A DNA stretch of 64,000 nt. It comes from Amorphophallus konjac (lineage: Eukaryota > Streptophyta > Magnoliopsida > Alismatales > Araceae). Where the stretch lies: NCBI GenBank assembly GCA_022559845.1, contig CM040123.1:318971933-319035932 (forward strand). Reading direction: 5' to 3'. Shown here one piece after another: positions 1 to 13,587 of the stretch. Both the position numbers and the translations under genes were made by a program. Each line of letters starts with the position of its first letter. The stretch's first letter is position 1. The notes beneath the pieces were generated by a model that saw nothing but the letters and a program-made list of their open reading frames with translations, was not told the DNA's origin and ran no database searches.

Positions 1-629
1 TTGGTTGGGTGGGGAAGACAGTCAATTGCGCTCATCATGCTTGCCTGTCTCTATGTTTTGGAAGTCCGTAGATGTATTTGTTATTTATCATTTTTCATAA
101 TTTTCATAATCATCATAATGACTGCAAGTTATTCCATTGGGTTCTGCTTTGATTTCTAGGTATTCAAGGAATGTGAGTAGATTCCTCTGCCCACCTGTTA
201 CCATGATGATCTATTAGCTTAGTATGCTAAACTACCGCTTTAAGTAGGGTTGAACTTTGACACACCTGTGGCATGATTGGCACATGGCTTCCCCTTAGGA
301 AATAGAGTCACTTGTTCAAACTAGCCTGGGAGTGAGTGGAGAGGGGCGGGCCATGGATGCTTTGGGCTTCACATTGTTTGAACAGGCTAGGCCCCTCCTC
401 ATTATCAGAACAAGGAGTTGGACTTAGGAAACATTGAAACATTAGGAATTCAAGCTAAGAAACGTTGATAACTTTGTATCAAGTATTCCCGTCCACGACT
501 ATGAAGTCGGCTCTAACTTCATAGTTGATAGAACATTCTGGTGTATAATCTTACCTTTTTTATCCCGTATTTGGTCAATTTTTTACTTGTAACATTTTCT
601 GTGATATTTTTTTTCCTTGATTCCTTCAG
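1..629 (+). other. Left-edge exon trace and intron of the SYLF gene
   Basis: Bases 1-21 read LVGWGRQ, which resembles the GWGAQ motif that precedes the SYLF core in plant homologues, so the window probably opens at the end of an upstream exon. The expected donor after CAG at 19-21 is not GT; the next bases are TCAATT. The rest is AT-rich intron-like sequence ending in a pyrimidine-rich acceptor at 621-629. No other gene is seen here. Confidence 0.45.
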
Positions 630-2196
630 ATTGGTGGTGAACTTGCGGACTTTGTACTTGTGCTTCATGGCTCAAAAGCTGTTAAGGCATTTACCAGCCA
701 AATGCATTTTTCTCTTGGGGCTGGCTTGAGTGCTGCAGCAGGACCAATGGGGAGAATCCTTGAGGCAGATCTTCGAGCTGGAGATGGTGGCTCTGGAATG
801 TGTTACACTTACAGTTGCAGTAAAGGTAGGACATAGTTACAACCATATGGCTGTACGGTCTCATACAACTGAGTTTTTATCTATATTAGATAGTAAATAT
901 TTTAAACTTCCCATAAAGAATGTTTGTTTCAGTATGAAATGCTCTAGTCCATTGGATGTGGTAGGTTTCTTGAATTAATTTTCATGCCATGTTGCTCTGT
1001 ATATATTAGTAAAAAGAAACTTCACATGTTGTAAACAATTCCAGTCAACTTCTGTATATACTCTCAAGGATCTATCTCATGCATCTGTCTGTTTTCTTTT
1101 CTATTCATACATGCATTATATGGGAGAAGAATCAAATGAGAACTGAAGTTTATCTGACTTATATGCAACCCCCTTAAATTTCTCGTTTTACACTGGATTA
1201 GTGTCAAACATCAAAGGTAAAATGATCAGAAAATTTACTTTATTTTCATTTACCCTAGTTTTTACCATGTTACCCTCTTAATACACATTGTCTGGTGAAC
1301 TGCCAGAAATACCCTCTTACAGAAGTCCCGTCAACATGCGCATTCAACCATGCAAACATTATCACACAAGTTTTTCATGTTATCTATGGACAATGGCTGG
1401 GGGTAAAACTAGAAACTTTCGGGGTTCAGGAGAGAACTTTTCAGTTTGAAAAAATGCTAATGTGACACTCCAGCATTATTGTGTAGTGCTGCCAATGAAC
1501 CTTTTAATCATTTCCCAGATGAAGTTGTCTTTTTTTATATTTCTTGTTGTAGTTGCAAATCATGTGTCTGAAAAGAATTTTAATGATTAATTTAACTGTT
1601 TCCCTGCCAAGTTTCTCTTGTTTATGTTTCTTGCTGCAGGTACAATGATGATAATTATTTTGTTGGTATAAGTCTTATCGCTCATTTGCTTACTCTGATT
1701 TGGCTTTGGATTTTGCACAAGTTCACTGAATCTGGATTTTTTTGTTCCGTATGTCACTTGCTGTTGCTTGGGTCTATTGATATTATCATCTTCAAAATCA
1801 CTAGTATGATAGTGTTATCACAGATTGATAGGATATGAAAATGCCTCGAAAACTTGGAGAAATGTATAAATCCTGTCCCAGATTCATTAAAAAAACCCCA
1901 GACTGGAGAAATGTGTAAATTCTCTTGGCAAATGGCCCAGTGACTCTGCATTTTTCTTCTATATTGGTTGACTTTATTTAAATGTGTAACGTAACCGTAT
2001 TATAATTGAAACAGGTGCCTTTGTGGGGGCTTCACTAGAAGGTAATATCGTAACTGCAAGGACAGATACCAATGCACGATTCTATGGTGATCCTTATTTG
2101 ACCACCCATGAGATCCTTCTGGGGACAGTGGAGAGGCCCAGAGCAGCTGAGCCATTATACTCCGCCCTGGATGATCTATACAGGAATCTGTGTTAG
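630..2196 (+). CDS. SYLF (Ysc84/SH3YL1-type) domain protein, C-terminal two exons
   Basis: Two exons encode the last 125 residues of a SYLF-domain protein: 630-825 (starts IGGELADFVLVLH, ends in phase 1) and 2015-2196 (starts AFVGASLEGN, stop TAG at 2194-2196). The 1189-bp intron at 826-2014 has GT and AG ends, and joining the exons keeps the frame. Diagnostic stretches are HFSLGAGLSAAAGPMGR, AGDGGSGMCYTYSCSKGAF, RFYGDPYLTTHEILLGTVERP and the terminal LDDLYRNLC. SYLF domains of yeast Ysc84 and animal SH3YL1 bind phosphoinositides and act in actin and endocytic membrane work. Plant members often add a FYVE finger, but that part would lie left of the window. The N-terminus is missing, so this is partial. 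The biochemical role of this copy is inferred from the family only. Confidence 0.9.
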
Positions 2197-3430
2197 CTTC
2201 CAACGTGGGGAAACTGTTGTTACATAAATAGTCTTAAAGGTGTTGCCCATGAAGCTGCACCAGACATTTCAAATAAATCACACAGAGGGCAATATGCCCC
2301 CCAGGTCTCCATATGTCAACAATGGCTACGCAAGAAGACCCTTTTTATTTTTTAATTGTCCATCCACCTCCACCTCCCTGTGAACAAGAGGTCAGGATCC
2401 CTACAACTCCAAGTTGTAATTGTATAGTCTTTCATGAATTTCCCCTTTTGTAAATTGGTGCCTTTTCAAAATTTGGAGTCTGCCCGGAAGTCCAGAGAAC
2501 GAGGTAGGTAAGTTTAGGCCGTGCTACTGCAAGCTCATGGCCACTAACGTTTTAGTATGGAGAACCATGGAGCCCTTCCTATTAAGGCTCAGTGCAACGA
2601 AATGCATACACCTGGACACTCACTGGGAGACGGCAGAAAAGTTTGCTGACCACTCAACATGAACTGTAGTTGCATTGATGGGTCAGATTACTTGGCTCAC
2701 TTGCGCTTGCAAGGGAAGCACGGGAGTAGGGGCAGCATGTCTGCGCAGGCATCTGATCCTTGCCTGGTTAAAGTTAATTTTGACATCATTAGTAATGGTC
2801 CACTTTTGAGTGAATTTGAAGTCGAACTTTGATCTGTTCAAGTTTGGTTCACTTGTTATCGAAGCCGAGTCTAAACCTTAGTTTACTGGAGACCAAGCTA
2901 TCCGAGTTCGACCTCGTCCAGGGTCGGCTCAGTTAATAACTGAATTTAAAAGGGTCTAATTTAAGTTCTTTGAATAATAAATGATCATAATTCGTTTAAT
3001 GTTTGTCAGCCTGCTTGAATTGCTAGCTAAATAAAAGGATGTGTCTCATATGCAAACATTTTTGTTGAAGACTAAATAAAAGAAATAAATGTAAGTGGAT
3101 TTTACTAAATGAGCATAATCATATTATTAGAAAAATATAATCAAGCTTTAATCGAATATATATGTCCACGAACATAAGCAAGTGAAGCATGTCTAAGTTC
3201 GACTGCAGTGTATTAGTTGAGCATAAAATTTAATTCAAGCTTGAGGCTTAGTTGAGCGAACCAAATCTAATTTTTATCATGTTCAAAACACGAATTGTTC
3301 ATATTGAACATACTTGTTCACTTGCACCCTTAGTATTGATGAAAGAGTTGGTTAAAGATAAAATTTAAAAGTTTGGTTTATATTTTGATTCCATTCAAAT
3401 GAATTGAAAACTGTTGTGAACAAAACAAAT

Positions 3431-3468
<38 letters not shown>

Positions 3469-4826
3469 CTAGGATTCCCCTTGAATAGGAGATTTTTCTG
3501 CGTAATTGCCACAGTCCTACCTTTGCAAGTGGCTATTATGGTCCCCACAATAGAAACACTCGGAGATAGGCCCTCATGAAACCATGGGTTTATTAAAATT
3601 TTCTCGTATATAACTTCCAGAGAGGTGATATTTGAGCCCATAACCTCGCCCGTGGAAGAGAGAGATAGAGAGCTAGATACCATTAATTAATTGAGCCAAG
3701 GGTCACATATCTTTTGCATACGTTTAATCAAGAAAGAATATGGATAGGCTCTGATCACTACAAAATCGCAGTGGAATCGCATTCACCAATCAAACTAAAA
3801 TCTTCACCAAACATGGTGCGAGAAAGGAGAACGACATTGTCTGTGGGCTGATCTCTTGGTTGCGTCATGCACCTTTCAAATTGGTATATGTTGAGGCAAT
3901 TGGTGAGGCAGTTTGATTGAAGGGAAGTGGCAATTCAAGAGCACGGTATGAATTGTGAACAACGGACTTCTCAGAATGGAATTATCTCTAGTAAAAAGCA
4001 CTTAAAAAATATTTGAACTAATTATCTCTAGTGAAAAGCACTGAAAAATACGTGAACTATTGTATCGATTAATGAAAGGGGAAAAAAAAAACGAAGAATG
4101 GAGCTTTTTCAACATTCTAGGAGAAACGGTAGTGATATGGACGGAACTGCTTACAAGTCCAATTGTTCTACGGTGCAGAAGGCTATATAATATTGTCCTT
4201 AAAATAATGTTTCCATTTTAACCAAAAATCAATAAACTTCTGGCCAGCTGTGCATATATCACCATAACAAAATATGCGTCTGGTCGATCGACCAGGGACT
4301 GATACTGCTGCTCTGTGATTCTCAGTGCAGCAAACTTGACTCTTTTCTTGGAGAAGGGGGAATTTCTTGAGTCTAGATGTGAAAATTTAACATCAACTTG
4401 ACATATCGATGACACAGTCACTGCAATGCCGCCATCAAATTCGGAAGCAATTAATTAAACTTGTTATGTGATTAACTTGGAACCAACCCCACATATGCTT
4501 CTTCTAGCAAGCTGCATATATATATATCCTTTATTGCCAGAGAGAAGAGAAATGTATACCAGAGTATGTAAATCATCTGTCAAGAGAGCCACGCACTCAC
4601 AATATTCCATTTCTTCAGGTTCTCCAATATCCAAGCTGCCGCTGTACACAAAGAGAAAGGAAAAAAAAGGAAAATACGTATCTGAACAACGCTACTATAT
4701 ATCAAATTAAAAAAAAGAAGAGAACAAAGAAACAAGTAATTAATTATTAAGGTGCTGTTTTTCTAGCAGATGTTGTAAACCCAACCCCTATTCAGATTTC
4801 AAGAAACTTTCACGTAACCACGGCAA
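2197..4826. other. 3' flank of SYLF gene and intergenic DNA
   Basis: The first few hundred bases are likely 3' UTR of the SYLF gene. From about 2800 to 3320 the sequence is AT-rich with repeated GTTCAAGTTTGG-like and CGAGTTCGA-like words, as in decayed intergenic repeats. I see no convincing coding exon. The open frames here are short and unrelated to any family I recognise. Confidence 0.5.
3434..3465. repeat. (TC)n microsatellite
   Basis: An uninterrupted TC dinucleotide run of about 16 units, located in intergenic DNA. Confidence 0.9.
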
Positions 4827-5700
4827 TTAAGACAACGTACAACATCTTGCAGGAGGTCCTCTGATCGAGTGGTAGTCATCCAAGAGCTGTTGATCATCCA
4901 CCCGAGCGGGGACATCCAAGGCCTCGTCAAACATGTGTAGGACGTCTCCCACGGTTTCTCCCCCTCCATTTCCAGCTTCAAGGACTTGAGGTCTCGTCTC
5001 ATTGGCCTCGAGCAATTTGCACTACGTACCATGGCGATGTCGACGAGTTTAATTAGTTTGTCGTTCCCCTCCATATATATCTCTTGGTGACCGTCTATTG
5101 AACGGATCCCACCCATCTCCTCAGATATATATATGGACGTGGCGGGCGCAGTAGTCGTGGATGAAGCATACGAAGAAGTGGAACAATATATAATTAGATG
5201 ATGATGAGGAAGAGTGATGGGTTGGAGGATTAATGGTATCCTCACTACTGCGGAAGGTTGCGTGCATGTTGTCCAGGTCATGGTAGTTCAGGTTTAGACC
5301 CAAATTAAAGGTTAGTTAATTTGCCGGGGACGAAGATGAGGCTGAGGTTAATTGTCAGGTGGGAAGGGCACATGAATTATGCATGGAAGAGGGGTTGTAA
5401 CACCAATAAGAGAAGTGAGGACAAGAGAGAGATGCATGTGTTGATCAGTAAAGATATCTGTGTCAGGTTGTACGTGTTGGAAGGATCGATGGGCTTTAAG
5501 ATTGATTTTTCCTTGTTCTCTCATTTCAGTTTTGTGCCCCTTCGTCCAAAGGTGCTGGTGCTCCCTGTGGGATTAATCCTCTTAATTTGTTGTTGCTCCT
5601 GCCGGCTCACCAGCTCCTTAACTTCATCGTTGCTCTGACGTGGGACTTCTTGAGTGCGGCCACGATCTCCCTCCTGGCCTGTGCCATGTCTAACAGCTAG
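4827..5700 (-). other. Unassigned gene-like patch, possibly degenerate
   Basis: Several short minus-strand frames look protein-like but do not form one open frame. One starts MGLNLNYHDLDNMHATF at 5303 and runs into a serine-rich stretch. One at about 5160-5015 contains KLIKLVDIAMVRSAN. One at 5015-4827 contains GETVGDVLHMFDEALDV. A further stretch on the same strand near 5690 could begin MAQARREIVAALKKSH. I do not recognise a family. The pieces could be exons of a spliced regulatory-type gene, a broken pseudogene, or chance. Confidence 0.2.
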
Positions 5701-8545
5701 CCTTTCCTTGTAATATTTAGGCCTGCTGGGAGTGGGAGTCTTCTTCTCACTAGCTTGTTTCTTGTGTGTGTTGGGGTTTCACCTGCACCTGTTGTTGCTG
5801 GTTTATCCGGGAGTAGTAGTACTGATTCAGTCAACCTAGCTAATTAATTCGTTGACTCATAGAAACGAATTTTGCGAGCCGGCACGGCAAAAGCCACGAT
5901 GATGGTGGTTGGCCTTGGCCCCATTGATTCGTTAGCCGTCCATTTGCGGCACGGTGTTTCCAAACACACCTCTGTCGTCGTCAGTCGTACGGATGAAGTA
6001 TGTGTTATTCCTGCAGCGCATGTGTGTGGCAGAACCCTGTGATGCATCATGTCGATCGGGCAGAGACGTAATTAAATCGGGCCTCCCGTGGGCTGCTTCC
6101 TCCTCGGTCTCCATCCATAATGACCTGTGGCTGTGGGTTCCCCAAACCCAATGCTTTCTCTCCCTCCCAAGTAAACTGGCCGGCCACAGAAGGGAACCGA
6201 TCGATCCACCCTTCTCTGGCCGACCAATGCCCATTTCTTTCTTCCCTCCCTCTTTAACGTACCTCTCTTGACATCCCAGTGATTCAATTGCATATATATA
6301 TATATATATATATACTAGTTAAAGGAATGCGCTATGCGCATAGATTGACTTTGAATTTTTTTATGTTAAATAATAAAGATTGTAACTCTTCAATTTGTCG
6401 AACAATTGTCCGAAAAAAAATTGGGAATGCCTTTTCCCATTGTTATTTTTATCACAACATGCCTTCTGATTATGCCAAAGCATAAAAGTACAAGATTTAC
6501 GTTGGTTAACTAATCCTGATGTTAACCATCATGTATTTCCTAATCTATGTAGCAATCAATTCCCAGCCTTTGAAGACAGGCATCCGCAAACATGTTTCAG
6601 TACAATAAACAAAGCCAGCTAGCCCCAAGGCAGGAAGCATCCCAAGGCACTGTTTTTGCATTTTTCAGCATTGACACATTACAAACCGTGTAGAGCTTTT
6701 TGATTACAAAGCCCCTGGAGCTTTATGGAATGCCTGCACTTTGACGGCACTATGTTGTGATGGCTAAGATTTCCTTTGTCTTTCCATCTGGAGATCATTA
6801 GCTTGTTTGAACAAAAGGTAAATAGTGTCACAGCACAGCTCCAAAGGCAGTAACCTACTACATAAACCCAAGGAGACTATCTTTTGTATAATGAAAGTTG
6901 CCTGGCCTTTAGGAAGGAAAAGGTTGTGCAGGAGCAAGTGAAGGACCAACATTGGAACGTGTGCCCAATGAGTTCTTCTTTTACTTTTTTTCTTCTCCTG
7001 GTGGTGTACAAGGACACATTCAAGCAGAGGTTAAAAGTAGTGGTTGAGGATCTAGCAAGTTGTTGATGACAATCTAAAATGAAAGTTTGGTGATGCCCAC
7101 GAAAGCACTTGTGATATAAAAGGATATGTATTCCATGGGGATGAAAATATCATAAGATTGTTGGAGTAATTGGTGCACTTAGTGCATGATTATGGGGATT
7201 TGTTCCTCACTAAAGAATTGTTGCATCCTATTGGGTTTAGTGACAGATTAACAAATCATGAAGGGAAGATAAAAGCAAAGAAGGCAGGATCTTTCACACC
7301 CAAATACAGATTGCCTATAGATGCTTACAGCCTTCACATTAAAAGAGGCAGATAAGAATAGAGACAGGTTGCTGCTACCCACAAATACTGTGTCATTGTT
7401 GAGGGTTGCTGTGTGACTTCTGTGCGATATGGTTACATACTGTTGCCTCCATTGTCCAATGCTCATGTATTCTTGAAAGAAACATTGTTCTTGTCCCACA
7501 AAAAGATTGTTACAAGAATAACAAGTGTCATTTCCTTCATAGACAGAATTGACAAAGAACATTTTTTTCCTTATGTTCTTAGCTCGCTTATAGAATCCAA
7601 CTGAAATAAGAAGTTGTAAAATGGGACCATATGGAAGAAGACGTATGATATACCATACTATGATGTCTAGACTATAGTCTCATTGAAGATAGACCAATTT
7701 TTATCTTAGGTTCACTTCATGCAGACCTGAGTCACAATCAACTATCGACAAATTCTTGGTTTTCATCCCCTGATTTCTACAGAATGGCCAAGACCACCAC
7801 ACTGGAGCAAGATTATTGATTGCATTCCCCAACCAAAGCTACTGTGATAACCTTCAAATGCTCTGCTTCACAAGAAGGGGGTTCCAGAAAGTATGCTTGT
7901 TACATGAAGCATGAGGAACAGCAGGATGGCATGAATGCTCCAAAAGCAAGAAAGTCACGTGGTTTCAAAGCTAATGTATTAAAATTTATAGAATTTACAT
8001 TAAACTGAAGTGAAAACGATGAGAAGAATTGCTTACTTTCAAAGAAAAATAAATGCAAGCTTTACCACCCCACATTCAAGAAATTTGCACAAGAATAATT
8101 GAAGTTTACTATAAGACTTAACGTGCGATCAAGAATTGGAATGCCAACAAGGCTGCAAAATATTGCATGAAGCATCAACCAAATTAAGATATAGATGCAC
8201 CCCTTTATGATTCAAAAGCTTAAATATAGTGGAGCATGACATTCTCTCTCTCAAACAAACAAGCAAAAAATGTTTAGATTTGTGTGTAAATAGATGTATT
8301 ACAGGGTTAAAAGTGTTTTCAAGAGTGTGAAAGTCTATGGTCAGTGTGCCTCCAAGTTACTATATAAAGCATCTAGTTGACCAAGAGATATCACCACACA
8401 TTTATTCCCTACACATAAGAAAAGAAACAGATCTCAACTTGGGAACTCGATCAGATTGCGTTGGATAACTTTCTGGACAAGCTCCAATTTATTGCACACT
8501 AGTGTTTGAGGTGGAGTTACTGGAGTATGATTTGAAACAAAATAT

Positions 8546-8673
8546 ATGACATAAGAATCAACAAGCAGTAGCAAAAACTAAACACACAATATTGCATGAT
8601 ACAGAATGCATGACATAAGAATTAGCAAGTGGGAGTAAAAATTAAGCACATAACATTGCAGAATATAGGATTC
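8546..8673. repeat. Imperfect 64-bp tandem duplication
   Basis: ATGACATAAGAATCAACAAG at 8546 recurs with changes at 8610 (ATGACATAAGAATTAGCAAG). The following 40 bases are also similar, including AAAAACTAAACACACAA versus AAAAATTAAGCACATAA. Confidence 0.6.
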
Positions 8674-11013
8674 ATGGAAATCTCACCTTTCTAAAACATA
8701 AAATCAAACGCCTGATTTCCTCCTCAAGATCAGAGTGGTCATTATGATCCTTGATAAGATGCTTGAAGTGTGTTCATTGCTTGTTAAATCTAGGGTGGCC
8801 ATGAACATCATCAAATTCCGATAAATTTGAATACATTAAAGAAGCTAGAAAGAAACGTTTTGTATAGCACATCATAGTCATGTAGAAACATTTTAAGTGA
8901 GCTGACACCAGAACTGACAAGGGACACTGATGAGAATTGATTTCAACTGAATCTTTTAAAGGCCATTAAACACACCTAAAATTTTACGACAAAGGTTTAG
9001 TGATATATTGATAATGTCCATGATGGTAGAGAATCCAATAGAAAATAAGCAAAATGAAAATAAAATTTTAGACAAAGAATAACACGCTAACCGGGCAATT
9101 TAATTTACACAAAATGGAGCCCATGCCATTTATTCGATCTAAAAGCCAAAGAGATCTTCTTATATTGGAAAAGGATTCGTGAAAGACCTAGTTTTGAGTT
9201 TAACTGTATGCTTAGAAACAAATCAATAAAAATATCATTATCTATTCATCAGGTAAGAATAGACCTAGGAACTTTCTCAGGAAAAGGAATCTTGAAAGAT
9301 CTAGTTCTTAAGGCTCATATCAAATTTTGATATGCAAAATTAGTTTTTGAATATTTTAAAATTTTTGATTCAATTGAAGAAAAGAGTAGAAGGTGAACGA
9401 GTACAGAGACAATGCTAGGATAAAATGCTAAGTATGTTGTGGCTGATATTGTTTTCCTTTTCAAAGTAAAATTTAGGGGAGAAAAAGAATCAAATTCTGT
9501 CCGGTAACAAAATCATGTAAAAATAAAAACTAAATAGTCAACCAAGCTCATGAACTATGAATTAAAATGCGATCATGGACTCACCTATCATACATATACT
9601 TGGAATAGAAAGTTTCATTATAATAGGGATGAATTGCAAGAGCTACTGTCTTGGTTCATTAATATCAATTTAATAGTACACTTAAAATTTGTTTGTATCT
9701 CATAAAAACTTAGTATCTAAAGATAAGGGACAAGTATATTTTCTTGACTCTGAATTCAACCCATTTATTTTCCATGTTTAACTATTTATTTTCATTTTAC
9801 AACCACAAAAGTTTCATATTGACATTCTTCCCTAATCAAAATCAAACAACCATAACTAATCTTCTTTAGATAATCAGCTTTTAGATAATCATATTGGCAT
9901 TTTCTCCCCAATCAAACCATCATAATTGAGCCACACTCAGGTTGGTGGGCTGAAATAAAAAAGATTGATAGGCATTTCAGCACCCATGTCCTTCAGCTCT
10001 TGCCCCTTTATCCAAATCCTATGCACTTTATAGAGTGTTTTCCCATTAAGACATGCATGTGATCATAATCATGCTATACAAGGAAAAAAAATCTTGTTCG
10101 ACAATGTATAGTATCCATAATCTTATTGTGGATGAAATTTGTACCCTTGAGTCTTGGTCCATATGAATCATTTTCTAGAAGCCACCAGGTACTATGATAC
10201 AACTATATCCAGCTGCCAAGTATGAACAAAAATTATTCCTTGTTGCTGGATCGAGGCCCACCCATGTCCATATCTGCCTTAGGAAGGGCACGTAGAAAAC
10301 CTGACTCAACTATTAGGAGCAACAACCAAATCTTACATCAGATAATGGAATAAAATGAATTACATAATAATATAAAATGAAAATATAAATCATGACTAAT
10401 TCTTATTCACCTTTTTACAACAGTATATTATTTTTTTGGAAAAGTAACAGGACAATGTTTATGATCAATTAGTCGTACAAGGTGGGCTAACTTGATGTAA
10501 AAAAAATAAATTGGATTCTTCAAAGATTTCGTCAAATCATACCAATTCATGGAATCAGATTGAGTCCATAAGCAGTAAATTAATTCAAATTGACCTACTC
10601 CAAATTAATGAAACTAAAAAGTCAGTCAACTTGTATGATTGGACATGAGATGGATGAACATTCTCTAGTTATATGTTATATCGGAGTGACTCTTCCATCA
10701 CCCTAGTATTGTATTTTAGATAAATAATCAACTTGTTATCCATTTATTGAGTCCAAGACAAAAAAGTGAAGAAACCATATGATGCTACTTGCAAGTTGCT
10801 TAATCTTGGGCAAACGCATGAACCCAACGAAGTTTGTGAGAGTCAAAACGCCAACAGGTAGGACGGAGTGTGGTTCATATCCAAATACTGCAAGGATGGA
10901 GAAATGCCGGATGTGAAGTCTCTGAAATAATTTATGCAAAAAATGATGACTTTGAGATCAGATTTGTTGACATCAAGCCATCCAATTCACCATTAGAAAG
11001 GTGAGGGGGGGAG

Positions 11014-11031
11014 GGAGAGAGAGAGAGAGAG
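11014..11031. repeat. (GA)n microsatellite
   Basis: A short GA run follows a G-rich tract just outside the left end of the nested transposon stack. Confidence 0.8.
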
Positions 11032-11128
11032 AAAAAAAGGTGCCTCGGTGACATTATCAACATCGATTTGATGCAAGTCCAGCTAAATTAGCTGACCACT
11101 ATCATTGAGGATAGGACTTAGTCTTGGA

Positions 11129-11143
11129 TGCACACTCCCCCTT
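11129..11143. repeat. Left target-site duplication of the LINE
   Basis: The 15-mer TGCACACTCCCCCTT occurs here and again at 39290-39304, 28 kb away, bracketing the whole nested block. The left copy runs directly into a T tract, which is the poly-A tail of a minus-strand LINE. A long target duplication next to an A tail is the hallmark of LINE insertion. Confidence 0.6.
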
Positions 11144-11299
11144 TTTTTAAACTGAAAGGTAATACTTGTAAGGTGGGAAACAAGAGAGTCCGTTCATCCC
11201 TTCATTGCGGAAGGGACAGGACCTGCCACCCCGGCCACTAGACAAGTGAATTTCCATTAAGAAATGCAGAATAAAAAGAACATAACATGGGGGATATAA
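11144..11299 (-). mobile_element. LINE 3' end, distal part split off by the nested insertions
   Basis: Read on the minus strand, this is a 3' UTR-like sequence ending CTTTCAGTTTAAAAAAA, a plant L1-type tail. It continues the LINE segment at 37573-39289. The two parts are separated by the gypsy element inserted at 11300 and by the CACTA at its far end. Confidence 0.5.
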
Positions 11300-13587
11300 T
11301 GATGCGGGACGGACACGGGAACTGACTCTAAGTGATGCGGACCTCGGACTCTAAATGCGGACACGACCAGCAACATACAACAATGGAGACACTTTGACCC
11401 GACACTAAGAGTTCTTATGGGCTATACGTCGCTAACATAAACACAAGCTCACTCGTCGTCCCAAGCGAGGGGAAACGCGGATCCACGCGGTTGAGAAACC
11501 GGCAGAGTCAAGGGTGGTCGACTCACTTCCGTGCTCGGATCGAACCACGGGACGGGTCATTGTCTCGCTCACAGCGGTAACATGGACTCACGGGCTAGGT
11601 TCTTATCGCACTCAACAGTGGCACACGACCATATACTAGCTGAGCAAGTAAATGCCAAGAAGTCGAGATCGTTACCTCCACGCTCCCGGCGTGGGGAAGA
11701 CAACTCCGGCCAATCCTGTACTCCCGGTTAAACAAATACACTACGGTACAAAGATTTTACCCACTCCACGCAGGGAGGTAATAGGTCACATGTGGGGTCC
11801 GGGAGTAGCGGGAATTGGGTTGACGGGCAGCATCTTGATGTTGTCTGTCGGTGCCGAAACCCGCATTTTAGTGCTGTCCGGATGGCGCGGTCTACGGGTT
11901 CGTGGGGCCCACGTGCTGCCCCGTCCTCTGGACCTAATGGAGTGGGTCCCACTGGGATGGTGGCCTCTGGTGGCTCGCTTCCCTGGGTGGCGGCAGGGCT
12001 GGAACACCGGCCGGAGGCCGATCGGCTCCGATCTCCAAGTCTTGGAGTTACTGCCCACGGATCTGTTGCTTCTGTTTTGCAGCGCGCGATCCGGCAAGAT
12101 CGGCTGCTGCGATCACTCCCGATGTCGGATCGAAGCGCAAGAGATATCGTTGGAAAGCTCTTTCGAAGTGCTTCAACCCTATGTGACTCCAGAAACTTCG
12201 TTGGGATCGTGCTTCAGATGGGCGATTTTAGTACCGGACTGATCTCAGTTTTAGATCTGGCCGGGCAGAACTAAAGTTTCCTGAGAGTTGGCGTTGACCT
12301 CGGGGTAGACCTCGGATTCAGGCCTCAAGTTCTTCATGAAAGTTGTAGAAGGGAGAGAGAGGAAAACGGCAATAATTCTTATGACCGATTTGGTGGAGGT
12401 TTGGATGGGGAAAGATATTTTATACTGATGGGTGGTCGGATCTGGACAGAGGCAGATAGAACTGAGTGGGATCTGTAAGTGAATTTTAGAAAATAGGTGA
12501 AGGCCTTTAGAAATTCCACGAAAATTCGTGGATGGAGGGGGTGTTGGACAGAACCTCCAGTAAAATTGGGGGCTCAAGAAAAAATCAAGAAGAGGTCCGA
12601 AGATGGGAAACTACGAGCTACTGTGAATCTAGATGGAAAGCTGGCAGATCTGGATGGAAAGGAAGAACGAAAATGGAAAATTACAAAATGAAACCTTGAA
12701 GCCCAACAAAATTTTCTGGGACGTGGTGAAGACCCCTGAAACTCACCCTGAAAGTTTGGGCTCCAGATGAACTTGTGGCTGAGAGTTAAAACTTCGAGAA
12801 TGGCCTGCTGTCACCCGATTGGCAGAATACCGACGGAGGCGGTGGCGGTGCAACGGCGGCTCGATGGCGGCGATGGCGGCAACGACGAACTCTACACCAG
12901 ATAGATGAGGCTTCTCACCTCAGAACACAGCCTTCCCAGCTGCAAGAAGAAGAGAGAAGAGAGAGAGAGAGGGGCGGCCCTTACCTTTGGAACAAATTTC
13001 TTGATTTTCTTTACATTAATTGTAACAAAATGGGAATTACAAGCCTTTTATGTGAAATGCAAAATGACACAAACTAACCCTAGATCTAGGGTTGGGGAGG
13101 GTAAAAGAGGGAGTCCACATTTTTAATCTCCCATGTGATTTGGAACTAAATAAAATAAACTAAAATTCCTAATATAATATAGTAAAGGAGGGGCACCCCC
13201 TTGACCTTCATGCCCCCTTCTTGGACTAATTTAAACACTTGTCCCCCCCTTGGTCCACTCTTCTAAAAGCCCACTATTGGAAGGTTGACTGACCCCGCAT
13301 GGGCCCTAGAGATGAGGTGGATCAATGGGGAAGAGGTAGGGGGGCCCGCGGGACCCGGGTGGTCCCAAATTACACATAAACCCCTCTTACAATCCGAATT
13401 ACAATCCGAATAAAACACACAATACACACAAACAAAGTCCCAATAAACTATAAATATCGAGACTCAAGGGGGAGTCTCCAAGCTGTCTCCGAGCCAGATG
13501 GAAGCCGCTGTAGCCCGGGTGGTGCTCCGCGTACGGTATCGACGGCTCGCCAGTTCGTGCTTCTCGCTCGCTCTGGTGTCCGCACCA
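11300..13587 (-). repeat. 3' LTR of the Ty3/gypsy chromovirus
   Basis: This 2288-bp repeat is matched by 18963-21233. On the minus strand it begins TGGTGCGGACACC and ends CCCGCATCA, obeying the TG...CA rule. In the first 150 aligned bases of the outer end I count about nine mismatches against the other LTR, so the insertion is not recent. Open frames on either strand within it (for example around 11652-12274) are not genes. The flanking 5-mers TATAA (left) and TACAT (right, beyond the CACTA) do not match well as a target duplication. Confidence 0.9.

Larger units (their letters stand above)
5701..11128. other. Gene-poor intergenic region
   Basis: About 5.4 kb of AT-rich sequence with no supported gene. 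It holds an AT run at about 6293-6315, an imperfect 64-bp direct duplication at 8546-8673, and a GA run at 11014-11031. Short frames at 5844-6293, 6884-7604 and 10736-10939 show no recognisable family. Decayed transposon sequence is likely but not demonstrable by eye. Confidence 0.5.

Noticed and set aside
10736..10939. Possible LRR-type resistance gene fragment
   Set aside because: Short leucine-rich resemblance only, on the minus strand. No second repeat and no NB-ARC motif nearby.
11652..12274. Plus-strand frames of 160-196 codons in the left LTR (and their copies at 19453-19937)
   Set aside because: They lie inside LTR sequence, appear in both copies with frame differences, and oppose the element's coding strand.
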